A stretch of DNA of 55,594 nt from positions 1-55,594 of the forward strand of contig CAYTZH010000036.1 in assembly GCA_964442285.1 (NCBI GenBank), given 5' to 3'. Below are positions 49,046-55,594 of the stretch, one piece after another. The notes under the pieces were generated by a model. The model did not search any database. It worked only from the letters and a program-made list of their open reading frames with translations, and was not told the origin of the DNA. Each line of letters begins with the position of its first letter. Positions within the stretch are counted from its first letter, which is position 1. Origin of the DNA: CAYTZH01 sp964442285. Its GTDB lineage: Bacteria; Myxococcota_A; UBA9160; JAFDET01. The position numbers and the translations under genes were made by a program.

Positions 49046-50653
49046 ATGAGCCGCCGAACCCTGCTGACTGCCGCCGCGTGCGGATGCCTGGCCCTGGCCA
49101 TGGGCCCCTGTCCGGGGGGCCCGGGCTTCCGCACCTTCGACGGCAGCCTGAACAACCCCTTCCAGCTGCTCTGGGGCGCCGCCGACGTCCCGCTGCTGCG
49201 CCTCGTGCCGTCGGACTACGGGGACGGCATCTCCTCCCCGGCCGGCGCGACGCGGCCGAGCCCGCGGGCCATCAGCAACGCGGTGCACGCCCAGACCGGC
49301 TCGATTCCCAACGCGCAGGGCGCCAGCGACTGGGTCTGGCAGTGGGGCCAGTTCCTCGACCACGACATCGATCTGACGCCGGGTGCCGATCCCGCCGAGG
49401 CCTTCCCCATCCCGGTTCCCCTCGGCGATGCCCTCTTCGACCCCTTCTTCACGGGGACCGAGACGATCGATCTGAACCGCTCCATCTGGGACGCGACCAC
49501 CGGAACGAGCGTCGACAACCCGCGCCAGCAGCTGAACCGGATCACCTCCTGGATCGACGCGTCCAACGTGTACGGCTCCGACCGCCATCGTGCGGACGGG
49601 CTGCGCACGATGGTGGACGGCCGCCTCGAGACCAGTGCCGGCGACCTGCTGCCGTTCAACACGGGCGGACTCGAGAACGACATCGGGCCCGCGGGCGGCA
49701 ACCCGACGCAGTTCTTCGTGGCCGGCGACATCCGCGCCAACGAGCAGGCCGGGCTGGCGGCCACCCACACCCTCTTCGTGCGCGAGCACAACCGTCTCGC
49801 CGACGCGCTGCGCGTCGCCAATCCGCTCGCGTCGGACGAGTGGATCTACCAGCGGGCGCGTCGCTTCGTGGGCGCACTCATCCAGCACATCACCTACCAC
49901 GAGTTCCTGCCGGCCCTGCTCGGCCCCGGCGCCCTGGCTGCCTACGTCGGCTACGACGTCGGCGTGGATCCGAGCATTGCCAACGTCTTCTCGACGGCCT
50001 GCTTCCGCTTCGGCCACAGCATGCTCAGCCCGGTGCTCCAGCGTCTCGACGCCAGCGGCGCGGTGATCCCCGACGGCAACCTCGCCCTCCGCGATGCGTT
50101 CTTCGATCCGACCCGCATCACCCAGGAGGGCGGCATCGAGCCGCTGCTGCGCGGCCTGGCGGCCCAGGCGGCCCAGAACGTGGACGTCTTCATCATCGAC
50201 GACGTGAGGAACTTCCTGTTCGGTCCGCCGGGCGCCGGGGGCTTCGACCTGGCCTCGCTCAACCTGCAGCGCGGGCGGGATCACGGTCTCCCCAGCTACA
50301 ACGACGCGCGCGAAGCCTTCGGTCTGGCCCGCAAGACCAGCTTCGCCGACGTGAGCACGGACCCGGTGGTGCAGGCCCGGCTGGCCTCGGTCTATGCCGA
50401 CGTGGACGAGATCGATGCCTGGACCGGCGGACTCGCCGAGGATCCGGTGAACGGCGGCCTGGTGGGCGAGCTGGTGGCCACGGTCCTGATCGAGCAGTTC
50501 GAGGCCCTGCGGGACGGCGACCGCTTCTGGTACGAGCGCATTCTGCCGCCGGCGGAGCTGGCGGACGTGCAGGCCACCACCCTCGCGGACGTCATCCGGC
50601 GCAACTCGCCGATCGGGGCCGAGCTGCAGGACGACGTCTTCCACACGCCGTAG
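49046..50653 (+). CDS. Secreted animal-type heme peroxidase
   Basis: The 535-residue protein has an export-like N terminus (MSRRTLLTAAACGCLALAMGPCPG). The peroxidase-cyclooxygenase superfamily core follows. The distal site is WGQFLDHDIDLTP (His106), with calcium-site-like residues after it. FVREHNRLADAL is the usual Arg/His segment. The proximal heme His is in CFRFGHSML (His324). FDLASLNLQRGRDHGLPSYNDAREAFGL is the family's C-terminal signature. ATG 49046 was preferred because CGGAGG lies 9 bp upstream; ATG 49037 abuts it. The protein may oxidise halides or phenolics outside the cell; the substrate is not deducible. Confidence 0.9.
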   Translation: MSRRTLLTAAACGCLALAMGPCPGGPGFRTFDGSLNNPFQLLWGAADVPLLRLVPSDYGDGISSPAGATRPSPRAISNAVHAQTGSIPNAQGASDWVWQWGQFLDHDIDLTPGADPAEAFPIPVPLGDALFDPFFTGTETIDLNRSIWDATTGTSVDNPRQQLNRITSWIDASNVYGSDRHRADGLRTMVDGRLETSAGDLLPFNTGGLENDIGPAGGNPTQFFVAGDIRANEQAGLAATHTLFVREHNRLADALRVANPLASDEWIYQRARRFVGALIQHITYHEFLPALLGPGALAAYVGYDVGVDPSIANVFSTACFRFGHSMLSPVLQRLDASGAVIPDGNLALRDAFFDPTRITQEGGIEPLLRGLAAQAAQNVDVFIIDDVRNFLFGPPGAGGFDLASLNLQRGRDHGLPSYNDAREAFGLARKTSFADVSTDPVVQARLASVYADVDEIDAWTGGLAEDPVNGGLVGELVATVLIEQFEALRDGDRFWYERILPPAELADVQATTLADVIRRNSPIGAELQDDVFHTP

Positions 50654-50692
50654 CGCGCGCGGAGGACGGCGTCGGTCAGGCCGCAGCGTCCG

Positions 50693-52060
50693 CTAGGCGG
50701 GCTCCGACGCGCACGGCAGGAACACCGCGATCTCCGTCCCGCCGCCGCCGCGGGTGCTGCGGATCCGGATGCGTCCCCCCGCGCTCTCGACGATGTCCTG
50801 GACGATGGCCATGCCGAGCCCGGTGCCCTTGCCGACCGGCTTGGTGGTGAAGTACGGCTCGAACACGCGTTCGAGGGTCTCCTCGTCCATCCCCTCGCCG
50901 GAGTCGCGGAAGCGCAGCAGCACCTGATCGCCGTGGCAGGGGTCCCACCCGCCGGCGGACCAGCGCCCGGTCTCGATCCAGAGCCGGCCTCCGTCGGGCA
51001 TGGCGTCCCGGGCGTTGCCCGCGAGGTTCAGCACCAGCTGCTCGAGCTGCGGTCGCGAGATCCGCACGCGACAGCCGGCGCGCAGGTCGAGCTCGAGTCG
51101 GATCCGTCGCCCCACCAGGCCCCGCAGGACCCCCTCGATCGATCCCAGGGCGACGTCGAGGTCGAGGGGCTCCGGCGCGTCCTGCTCCTGGGGATCCAGG
51201 TTCAGGAGCCGGCCGGTGAGCGCCGCCGCCCGCTCGGCGGCGATGCGGATCTCCCGCGCGCTCTCGTTCCCGGGGTGCCCGGGGTCCAGGCCGTCGAGGA
51301 GCTCCTGGCTGCACCCCACGATGGCCGTGAGCAGGTTGTTGCAGTCGTGGGCCAGACCCCGGGCGGTCCGACCGGCGTACTCGAGGCGGCGCGACTCGGC
51401 GAGTCGCGCCTCGAGCTGCGCGCGCTCCTCGAGGGAGGCGCGCAGGGCCTGGTTCGACGCTTCGAGGTCCCGGGTGCGCCGCTGGAGGGTCTCGGTGCGG
51501 ATCGCGACGGCGTGCTCGAGGCCGCGTTGCTCCCGACGCGCGAGCCGGGCCTGGGCTTCCAGCCTCGCCGCCCGCAGGTCGAAGTACCCGAGCGAGACCC
51601 AGAGCGGGGCCCAGTAGGCGACCATCAGCGCCTGGGGATGCAGGGCGCCGAAGAGCGAGCACAGGGCGCCGAGCCAGATCATGTAGGCCCGCAGCCGGCG
51701 TTCGCCGTTCTGCGCGAGGGCCGTCGTGAAGACGCACAGGATGGTGCCGAGCGCGTAGAACGCGTGCATGTCGTTCCAGGTGGACAGCGCCAGCAGGTGG
51801 GCCGTGACGGTCCAGGAGAAGCCGGCGCAGAGCCGGGATTCGGAGAGCCAGCGCGCCGACGTGCCGCGCAGGATCCCCAGCCCCACGAAGAAGCCGGCGG
51901 AGACCGCCCACCAGACCCACCAGGGGTCGGTCGCTCCCTCGGGCGCCAGCAGTCGCCACGCGGGATGGACCGCGGCCGAGGCGATGTAGACGGATGCAGG
52001 AATCCCCTGGACGCCGACGGACCCGAGTCCGAAGGGACGCGGCAGTACGCTCCCGGCCAT
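50693..52060 (-). CDS. Membrane histidine kinase (GHKL type)
   Basis: The 455-residue kinase has about five or six N-terminal transmembrane helices (25-170) and no extracellular sensor domain. A coiled coil follows (LARREQRGLEHAVAIRTETLQRRTRDLEASNQALRASLEERAQLEARLAESRRLEYAGRTARGLAHDCNNLLTAIVG), whose His in GLAHDCNNLL is the phospho-site of NtrB-like kinases. The ATPase domain has LVLNLAGNARDAMPDGG, FRDSGEGMDEE, FEPYFTTKPVGKGTGLGMAIVQDIVESAGG. No receiver domain or response regulator gene is adjacent, so it is an orphan within this window. Confidence 0.9.
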   Translation of the reverse strand: MAGSVLPRPFGLGSVGVQGIPASVYIASAAVHPAWRLLAPEGATDPWWVWWAVSAGFFVGLGILRGTSARWLSESRLCAGFSWTVTAHLLALSTWNDMHAFYALGTILCVFTTALAQNGERRLRAYMIWLGALCSLFGALHPQALMVAYWAPLWVSLGYFDLRAARLEAQARLARREQRGLEHAVAIRTETLQRRTRDLEASNQALRASLEERAQLEARLAESRRLEYAGRTARGLAHDCNNLLTAIVGCSQELLDGLDPGHPGNESAREIRIAAERAAALTGRLLNLDPQEQDAPEPLDLDVALGSIEGVLRGLVGRRIRLELDLRAGCRVRISRPQLEQLVLNLAGNARDAMPDGGRLWIETGRWSAGGWDPCHGDQVLLRFRDSGEGMDEETLERVFEPYFTTKPVGKGTGLGMAIVQDIVESAGGRIRIRSTRGGGGTEIAVFLPCASEPA

Positions 52061-52157
52061 CGCAACCCCGCGCTGGCTTCGCGTGGGCAGGAGGCGCCCG
52101 CGCGTTGCTGGGCAGTCGGAGGAATCCCGGCGGACAGTCTACCCGAAAACGCGGGTC

Positions 52158-53060
52158 TCAGGCGCGGTGCGTGGGCGGCGAGCTCCGATCCGGGGTCAGC
52201 CAGTCGTAGGCGGGCGGGAGCGGGATGCCCTCGGAGAGACGCTGGGCCACGACCTGCGCATCCATGCCCAGTCGCCCGAGCTGCGGAACCTGGCCGAGGA
52301 GGGCGCGCGTCACCCACGGCATCAGCCGGCGGGCCGATCCCAGCGCCGTCGGACCGAGGGTGGCCCGGCAGTAGAGCACGTGCCCGATCTCGTCGACGAG
52401 GATCTCGTCGAGGAGCGTCCGCAGCCGGTCCCGCACGCGCGGCTGGGCGGCGAAGACGTCGGCGGCATCGCGGAGGTGACGGAAGACGACGCAGCCGAGG
52501 GTCTCGCCGCAGATCACGGGGACGTAGCGGAGCTGCTCCGGCAGGCGCTGCATGGTCAGGATCGCCAGGCGCTGGAGGAGCGCCGGCCGCTTGAAGCGCA
52601 GGCTCGGCAGCCCGGCGGTCCGGCAGGCCCGTTCCAGGAGCAGGCCGTGGTAGCGCTCCTCGAGGAGGTCGTAGAGGACGATGGACGGTGCCCGCTCGAG
52701 TCCCTTCTCCTTCCAGCGCCGGATCTCGGACTCGACGCCGTAGGACTCGCCCTCGTTGGCCGTGGCCACGGCGAGCAGCCAGGCGAGCCGGTCGTCCAGC
52801 GGCGGCGATCCGACCCCGTAGTAGTGCTGGTAGAAGGCGTCGAGATCGACCGGCTCCTGCCAGTGCGGTCCTTCGTCGAGGCCGGCGAAGAACGGCTCCC
52901 GGGCCGACAGGGTCCCGGCCTCGAAGTCCATGACGCCGTCGCGGCGGGCGAGGAAGTCGCGGTAGCCCTCGAGCTGGGCGCGGCGCGCCGGCTCGTCCAG
53001 CACCCGGAACGGCTCGAAGAACGCCCGGGCCGCGACGTCGACGGCGGCGGTGGCGCTCAC
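52158..53060 (-). CDS. Ferritin-like, putative di-iron protein A
   Basis: The 300-residue soluble helical protein carries a set of acidic/His motifs expected of ferritin-like di-iron enzymes: TANEGESYGVESE (Glu103), LEERYHGLLLE (Glu135-x-x-His138), CGETLGCVVF (Glu186) and VDEIGHVLYCRA (Glu224-x-x-His227). A close paralogue lies at 54554 on the other strand with the same motifs. The GTG start at 53060 overlaps the amidohydrolase by 4 bp, so the two are coupled. The family has no name I recognise. It may be an oxygenase acting on the same compound as the hydrolase. Confidence 0.7.
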   Translation of the reverse strand: MSATAAVDVAARAFFEPFRVLDEPARRAQLEGYRDFLARRDGVMDFEAGTLSAREPFFAGLDEGPHWQEPVDLDAFYQHYYGVGSPPLDDRLAWLLAVATANEGESYGVESEIRRWKEKGLERAPSIVLYDLLEERYHGLLLERACRTAGLPSLRFKRPALLQRLAILTMQRLPEQLRYVPVICGETLGCVVFRHLRDAADVFAAQPRVRDRLRTLLDEILVDEIGHVLYCRATLGPTALGSARRLMPWVTRALLGQVPQLGRLGMDAQVVAQRLSEGIPLPPAYDWLTPDRSSPPTHRA

Positions 53061-54427
53061 GCCGCCCTCCGCGCACCCACGCGCGCCCGGAGCCGATCGC
53101 CGTAGAAGGCCAGGGCGTTGGCCGAGACGAGGCGCGCCGCGAGCTCGGGGTCGGTGCCGTCGGTGGCAAGCGCCACGCAGTCGCGCAGCGTGGCGTCCCA
53201 GTGGCCGTAGTCCACGCACATCATGCTGACCCGTCGCCCGATCGGGCCGAGGGCCGACTCGAGCCAGCGCGGGGCCGGGTCGTCGGGCTCCGCGCTCAGG
53301 TAGATCTGCCCCCGGTCGAGGTACTCCCGCGGGTCCCGCGTGAGGGCGGGATGCTCGTTGCGGAACGCGTCGAGCTCCTCCGCCGACGCCTCCTGCGCGC
53401 GTGGCTGGAAGAGCATCTGCATCAGGCCGCGCGCGGTGCGGAGCGAGCCCCAGCCCGCTCCGCGCTCGCGCACGAGCTCGCGCAGGAAGGCGGCCGGACT
53501 CGGCTCGAGCGTCGGATCGAAGCTGGCGATGCGGCGCTCCCAGTGTTCGTGGAGGCTGTGCATCAGATCGGGAAGCCAGCCGCAGCCGGCCTCCAGGAAG
53601 CCGAAGCGAAGCCGGGGGTGGCGCTCGAAGACGCCGTCGAAGATGAGCTTGGCCATGGCCATCTGCTGCATCGAGCGATTGGCGAAGACGTGGACGAGGG
53701 TGAAGGTGTCGAGCTGGTCGGAGCTGCCGCCGGCCAGCTGGAAGCCCGGCGCTCCGTGGACGGCCACCGCCACACCGAGACGGGCCGCCTCGGCCCACAC
53801 GCGATCGAAGTCGGGATCGGAGAGCGCCTTCGGGACCCGCACCTCCGGGAAGGCCCGCGGCGCCGCCGGGTGGGGGGCGGGCAGGTTGGGCGGCACGCAG
53901 ACGGCCACCATGCCGAGGTCCAGGCAGCGGCGCATCTCGACCACCGCCTCCGCGGGATCCTGCAGGCAGAGCATCGCGACCGGGTGCAGGCGATCCGCGT
54001 GGGCCGCACAGTCCTCGACGATGTAGTCGTTGTACGCCCGGGTGAGCACGATCGCCAGCTCCGGATCCAACAGCGAATTGAAGGCCAGCGAGACCGAGCC
54101 GAAGATCACCTGGTGGTCGATGCCCTCCCGGTCCATGTGCTCCAGGCGGATCCGGTTGAAGAGACCCCCGAGGGTCGTCTCCTCGTGATACGGCCGGAAG
54201 GTGCCCTTCCCCCAGCCCTCCGGCTGCAGGAACACCCGCTCCAGGGAGGCGCCGCTCCGGGGATCCCGGTCCAGCACACGGATGCGTTGCTCGCCCCAGC
54301 GGTCGCGGACGAAGCTCAGGCGATGTCGATGCGACGGCGGAACGAAGTCGCGGAAGACGACCGGGTTCTCGCACTTGTGGCTGTCGCCGTCGATGGTCGG
54401 GTGCCCGTGCAGCATTGCCTCCATCAT
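53057..54427 (-). CDS. Amidohydrolase (ACMSD-like TIM-barrel metallo-hydrolase)
   Basis: The 456-residue enzyme resembles the amidohydrolase-2 (ACMSD/uracil-5-carboxylate decarboxylase) family. It begins TIDGDSHKCENPVVFRDFVPPSHRHR with the D-x-D-x-H metal start. EHMDREGIDHQVIFGSVSLAFN, LHPVAMLCLQDPAEAVVEMRRCLDLGMVAVCVP and VAVAVHGAPGFQL (metal His) follow. The end has RLRFGFLEAGCGWLPDLMHSLHEHWERR and MMCVDYGHWDA with the catalytic Asp. It lies between two ferritin-like genes and is coupled to protein A. Such enzymes cleave or decarboxylate ring-derived acids. ATG 54427 is a choice among several close ATGs. Confidence 0.82.
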   Translation of the reverse strand: MMEAMLHGHPTIDGDSHKCENPVVFRDFVPPSHRHRLSFVRDRWGEQRIRVLDRDPRSGASLERVFLQPEGWGKGTFRPYHEETTLGGLFNRIRLEHMDREGIDHQVIFGSVSLAFNSLLDPELAIVLTRAYNDYIVEDCAAHADRLHPVAMLCLQDPAEAVVEMRRCLDLGMVAVCVPPNLPAPHPAAPRAFPEVRVPKALSDPDFDRVWAEAARLGVAVAVHGAPGFQLAGGSSDQLDTFTLVHVFANRSMQQMAMAKLIFDGVFERHPRLRFGFLEAGCGWLPDLMHSLHEHWERRIASFDPTLEPSPAAFLRELVRERGAGWGSLRTARGLMQMLFQPRAQEASAEELDAFRNEHPALTRDPREYLDRGQIYLSAEPDDPAPRWLESALGPIGRRVSMMCVDYGHWDATLRDCVALATDGTDPELAARLVSANALAFYGDRLRARVGARRAA

Positions 54428-54553
54428 CGCCACGCCGCGCGCCGGCTTGAGCGGATCGCAGGGAGGTGAGGGCTTTTCGGCTGCGGATCGAGGGGATCCT
54501 CCCATCAATCCATGCGGCGGGGCCGACGATGGGTCGCAGGGAAGGAGCATCCG

Positions 54554-55438
54554 ATGGCCCTGCTCGAGCCGTTCCGCCCTCTCGCACCCGAGGCGTCGCA
54601 GCGCCAGCGCGACGCCCTGGCCGGGTTCCAGCAGGCGCGCGACGGCGTGCTGCCGCGGAACGGCGGGCCGCTGCCCCGACGCGAGGCCTTCTGCGCCGCG
54701 ATCGAGCGGGCGGGCATCCGCTGGGAGGGCGACGACCTCGCGCGGGCGCTGGAAGCGCTCCACGCGCCGCCGCCGCCCGGGACGTCGCCCCGGGCCCTGT
54801 GGCTGCGGGCCGTCGCCAAGTCGAACGAGGGCGAGACCTTCGGCGTCGAGCTCGAGCTCGAGCGCTTCGCCCGCCGCGGCTACCGGGGCGTCGATCCCTC
54901 CCTGCTCGCGGTCGCGCTGGAGGACCGGATGCACACCCGGCTGCTCGGCGCGGTGTGTCGGACCTTCGGGATCGCGCTCGAGGTGGCGCCGCCGCGCCTG
55001 GGCAGCCGCCTGGCCATCCGGGCCATGAACCACCTGCCGGAGCGGCTGCGCTTCGCGCTGATCCTGGCCGGGGAGGTGGCCGGGGCGACGTTCTTCCACG
55101 TCCTCCTCGAGCGGACGGATCTCTTCGAGTCGCAGCCGGCGGTCCGGGAGCACCTGGGGACGCTGATCCGCGAGATCGTCGTCGACGAGACCGCCCACGT
55201 GGCCTACTTCCGCGCCCGCGTGGGCCGGGCCGAGCGCCGGCTGGCGAGCGCCCTGCTCCCGGGGCTGGCCGCGGCCCTGCTGCGGGACATCCCGGAGTTC
55301 GCGGCGCTCGGCGGCGGCCGCGCCGCGCTGCTGGCGCGGCTGCGCCGGCCGCTGCCGCTCCCGTCGGAGATGCGCTGGCTCGCCGACCTGGAGGCGGACG
55401 CGCCCCCGGCCTTCTCGACCGCGCCCAGCCCCCTGTAG
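54554..55438 (+). CDS. Ferritin-like, putative di-iron protein B (paralogue of A)
   Basis: The 294-residue protein aligns with the one at 52158. Shared motifs are KSNEGETFGVELE (Glu92), LEDRMHTRLL (Asp124-x-x-His127, so one ligand position differs from protein A), AGEVAGATFFH (Glu174) and VDETAHVAYFRA (Glu212-x-x-His215). Both share LPERLRFALILAGE-like and F..QP.VR..L..LI.EI.VDE segments. AAGGAG is 6 bp before the ATG. It diverges from the amidohydrolase across 126 bp, so the three genes likely share control. Function is unknown. Confidence 0.7.
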   Translation: MALLEPFRPLAPEASQRQRDALAGFQQARDGVLPRNGGPLPRREAFCAAIERAGIRWEGDDLARALEALHAPPPPGTSPRALWLRAVAKSNEGETFGVELELERFARRGYRGVDPSLLAVALEDRMHTRLLGAVCRTFGIALEVAPPRLGSRLAIRAMNHLPERLRFALILAGEVAGATFFHVLLERTDLFESQPAVREHLGTLIREIVVDETAHVAYFRARVGRAERRLASALLPGLAAALLRDIPEFAALGGGRAALLARLRRPLPLPSEMRWLADLEADAPPAFSTAPSPL

Positions 55439-55512
55439 CGGGCTCCTTTCCTGGCGCACGGGGCCCGGCGCAACGATACACTGGCTTCGGGTTAAACCGC
55501 GGGGTCGCTGGC

Positions 55513-55594
55513 TTGGGAGTCGAGGCGCTCGGCATCGAGGGCATCGTCGCGTTCGCGACGCTCGTGGTCGCCGCCGTCCTGGTCTTCGTGGCCG
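55513..55594 (+). CDS. Start of a probable membrane transport protein (cut by window end)
   Basis: From a TTG at 55513 a frame runs to the window edge, giving GVEALGIEGIVAFATLVVAAVLVFVA. This is one transmembrane helix at the very N terminus. The pattern resembles the start of SLC13/anion permease-type proteins, but only about 27 residues are visible and the start codon is uncertain. Confidence 0.35.
   Translation, partial: MGVEALGIEGIVAFATLVVAAVLVFVA

Noticed and set aside
1..55594. CRISPR arrays, tRNA or rRNA genes, transposases, integrases, prophage genes
   Set aside because: None seen on reading both strands: no spaced direct-repeat arrays, no conserved rRNA segments, no cloverleaf with a GTTCRAATC-type arm noticed, and no transposase motifs among the proteins.

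Overview
The window is about 55.6 kb of very GC-rich DNA, densely packed with protein genes on both strands. I see no rRNA, tRNA, CRISPR array, insertion sequence or prophage. Signal-peptide lipoproteins, a secreted heme peroxidase, DsbD-like and PDZ membrane proteins and a large hopanoid operon point to a Gram-negative, hopanoid-making bacterium. The gene mix (hpn genes, pectinacetylesterase-like hydrolase, sulfatase-like lipoprotein, complex signalling proteins) would suit a deltaproteobacterial/Myxococcota-like or related environmental lineage, but this placement is inference and I cannot name a species.

Layout. 1-2.3 kb: a carbonic-anhydrase-like gene coupled to purE-purK. 2.3-4.2 kb: a winged-helix regulator, a PEGA lipoprotein and a small membrane protein. 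4.2-7.2 kb: a TetR-P450-EamA permease operon with two identical operator-like repeats. 7.2-9.6 kb: threonine dehydratase and, divergently, a two-gene unit ending in a minimal nucleotidyltransferase. 9.7-21.3 kb: a ten-gene hopanoid operon (dxs, hpnD, fni, tetR, hpnC, hpnE, prenyl synthase, shc, hpnG, hpnH) in which most neighbours overlap by 4 bp. It carries precursor supply (DXP synthase, IPP isomerase, farnesyl-type synthase), squalene assembly (HpnCDE), cyclisation (Shc) and the first side-chain steps (HpnH, HpnG).

21.3-28.8 kb: an esterase pseudogene, a sulfatase-family lipoprotein, a CBS protein, a YbjN-like protein and a P2-type ATPase, divergent from a thioredoxin/DsbD-like fusion. 28.8-31.6 kb: a Notum/pectinacetylesterase-like hydrolase and a lipoprotein. 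31.8-36.0 kb: a three-gene phosphorelay/c-di-GMP operon (Hpt; REC-PAS-GGDEF-EAL; hybrid histidine kinase). 36.1-40.3 kb: a PDZ protein, a DUF4864-like lipoprotein, an FMN-type oxidase-like protein, folE and a GAF sensor. 40.3-45.2 kb: a sulfur-assimilation island (cysteine synthase, DUF4202, rhodanese fusion, sulfite reductase). 45.5-48.8 kb: a divergent glycosyltransferase/glucan phosphorylase pair. 49-52 kb: a secreted animal-type heme peroxidase and a membrane histidine kinase. 52.2-55.4 kb: an amidohydrolase flanked by two paralogous ferritin-like, putatively di-iron proteins. The last 80 bases open a probable membrane protein.

The strongest candidates for undescribed biology are the ferritin-like/amidohydrolase/ferritin-like locus at the right end, the nucleotidyltransferase pair at 8.5-9.6 kb with a palindrome just before its start codon, and the carbonic-anhydrase-like protein coupled to purEK. 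All functional statements come from reading motifs and context by eye; no database search was run.
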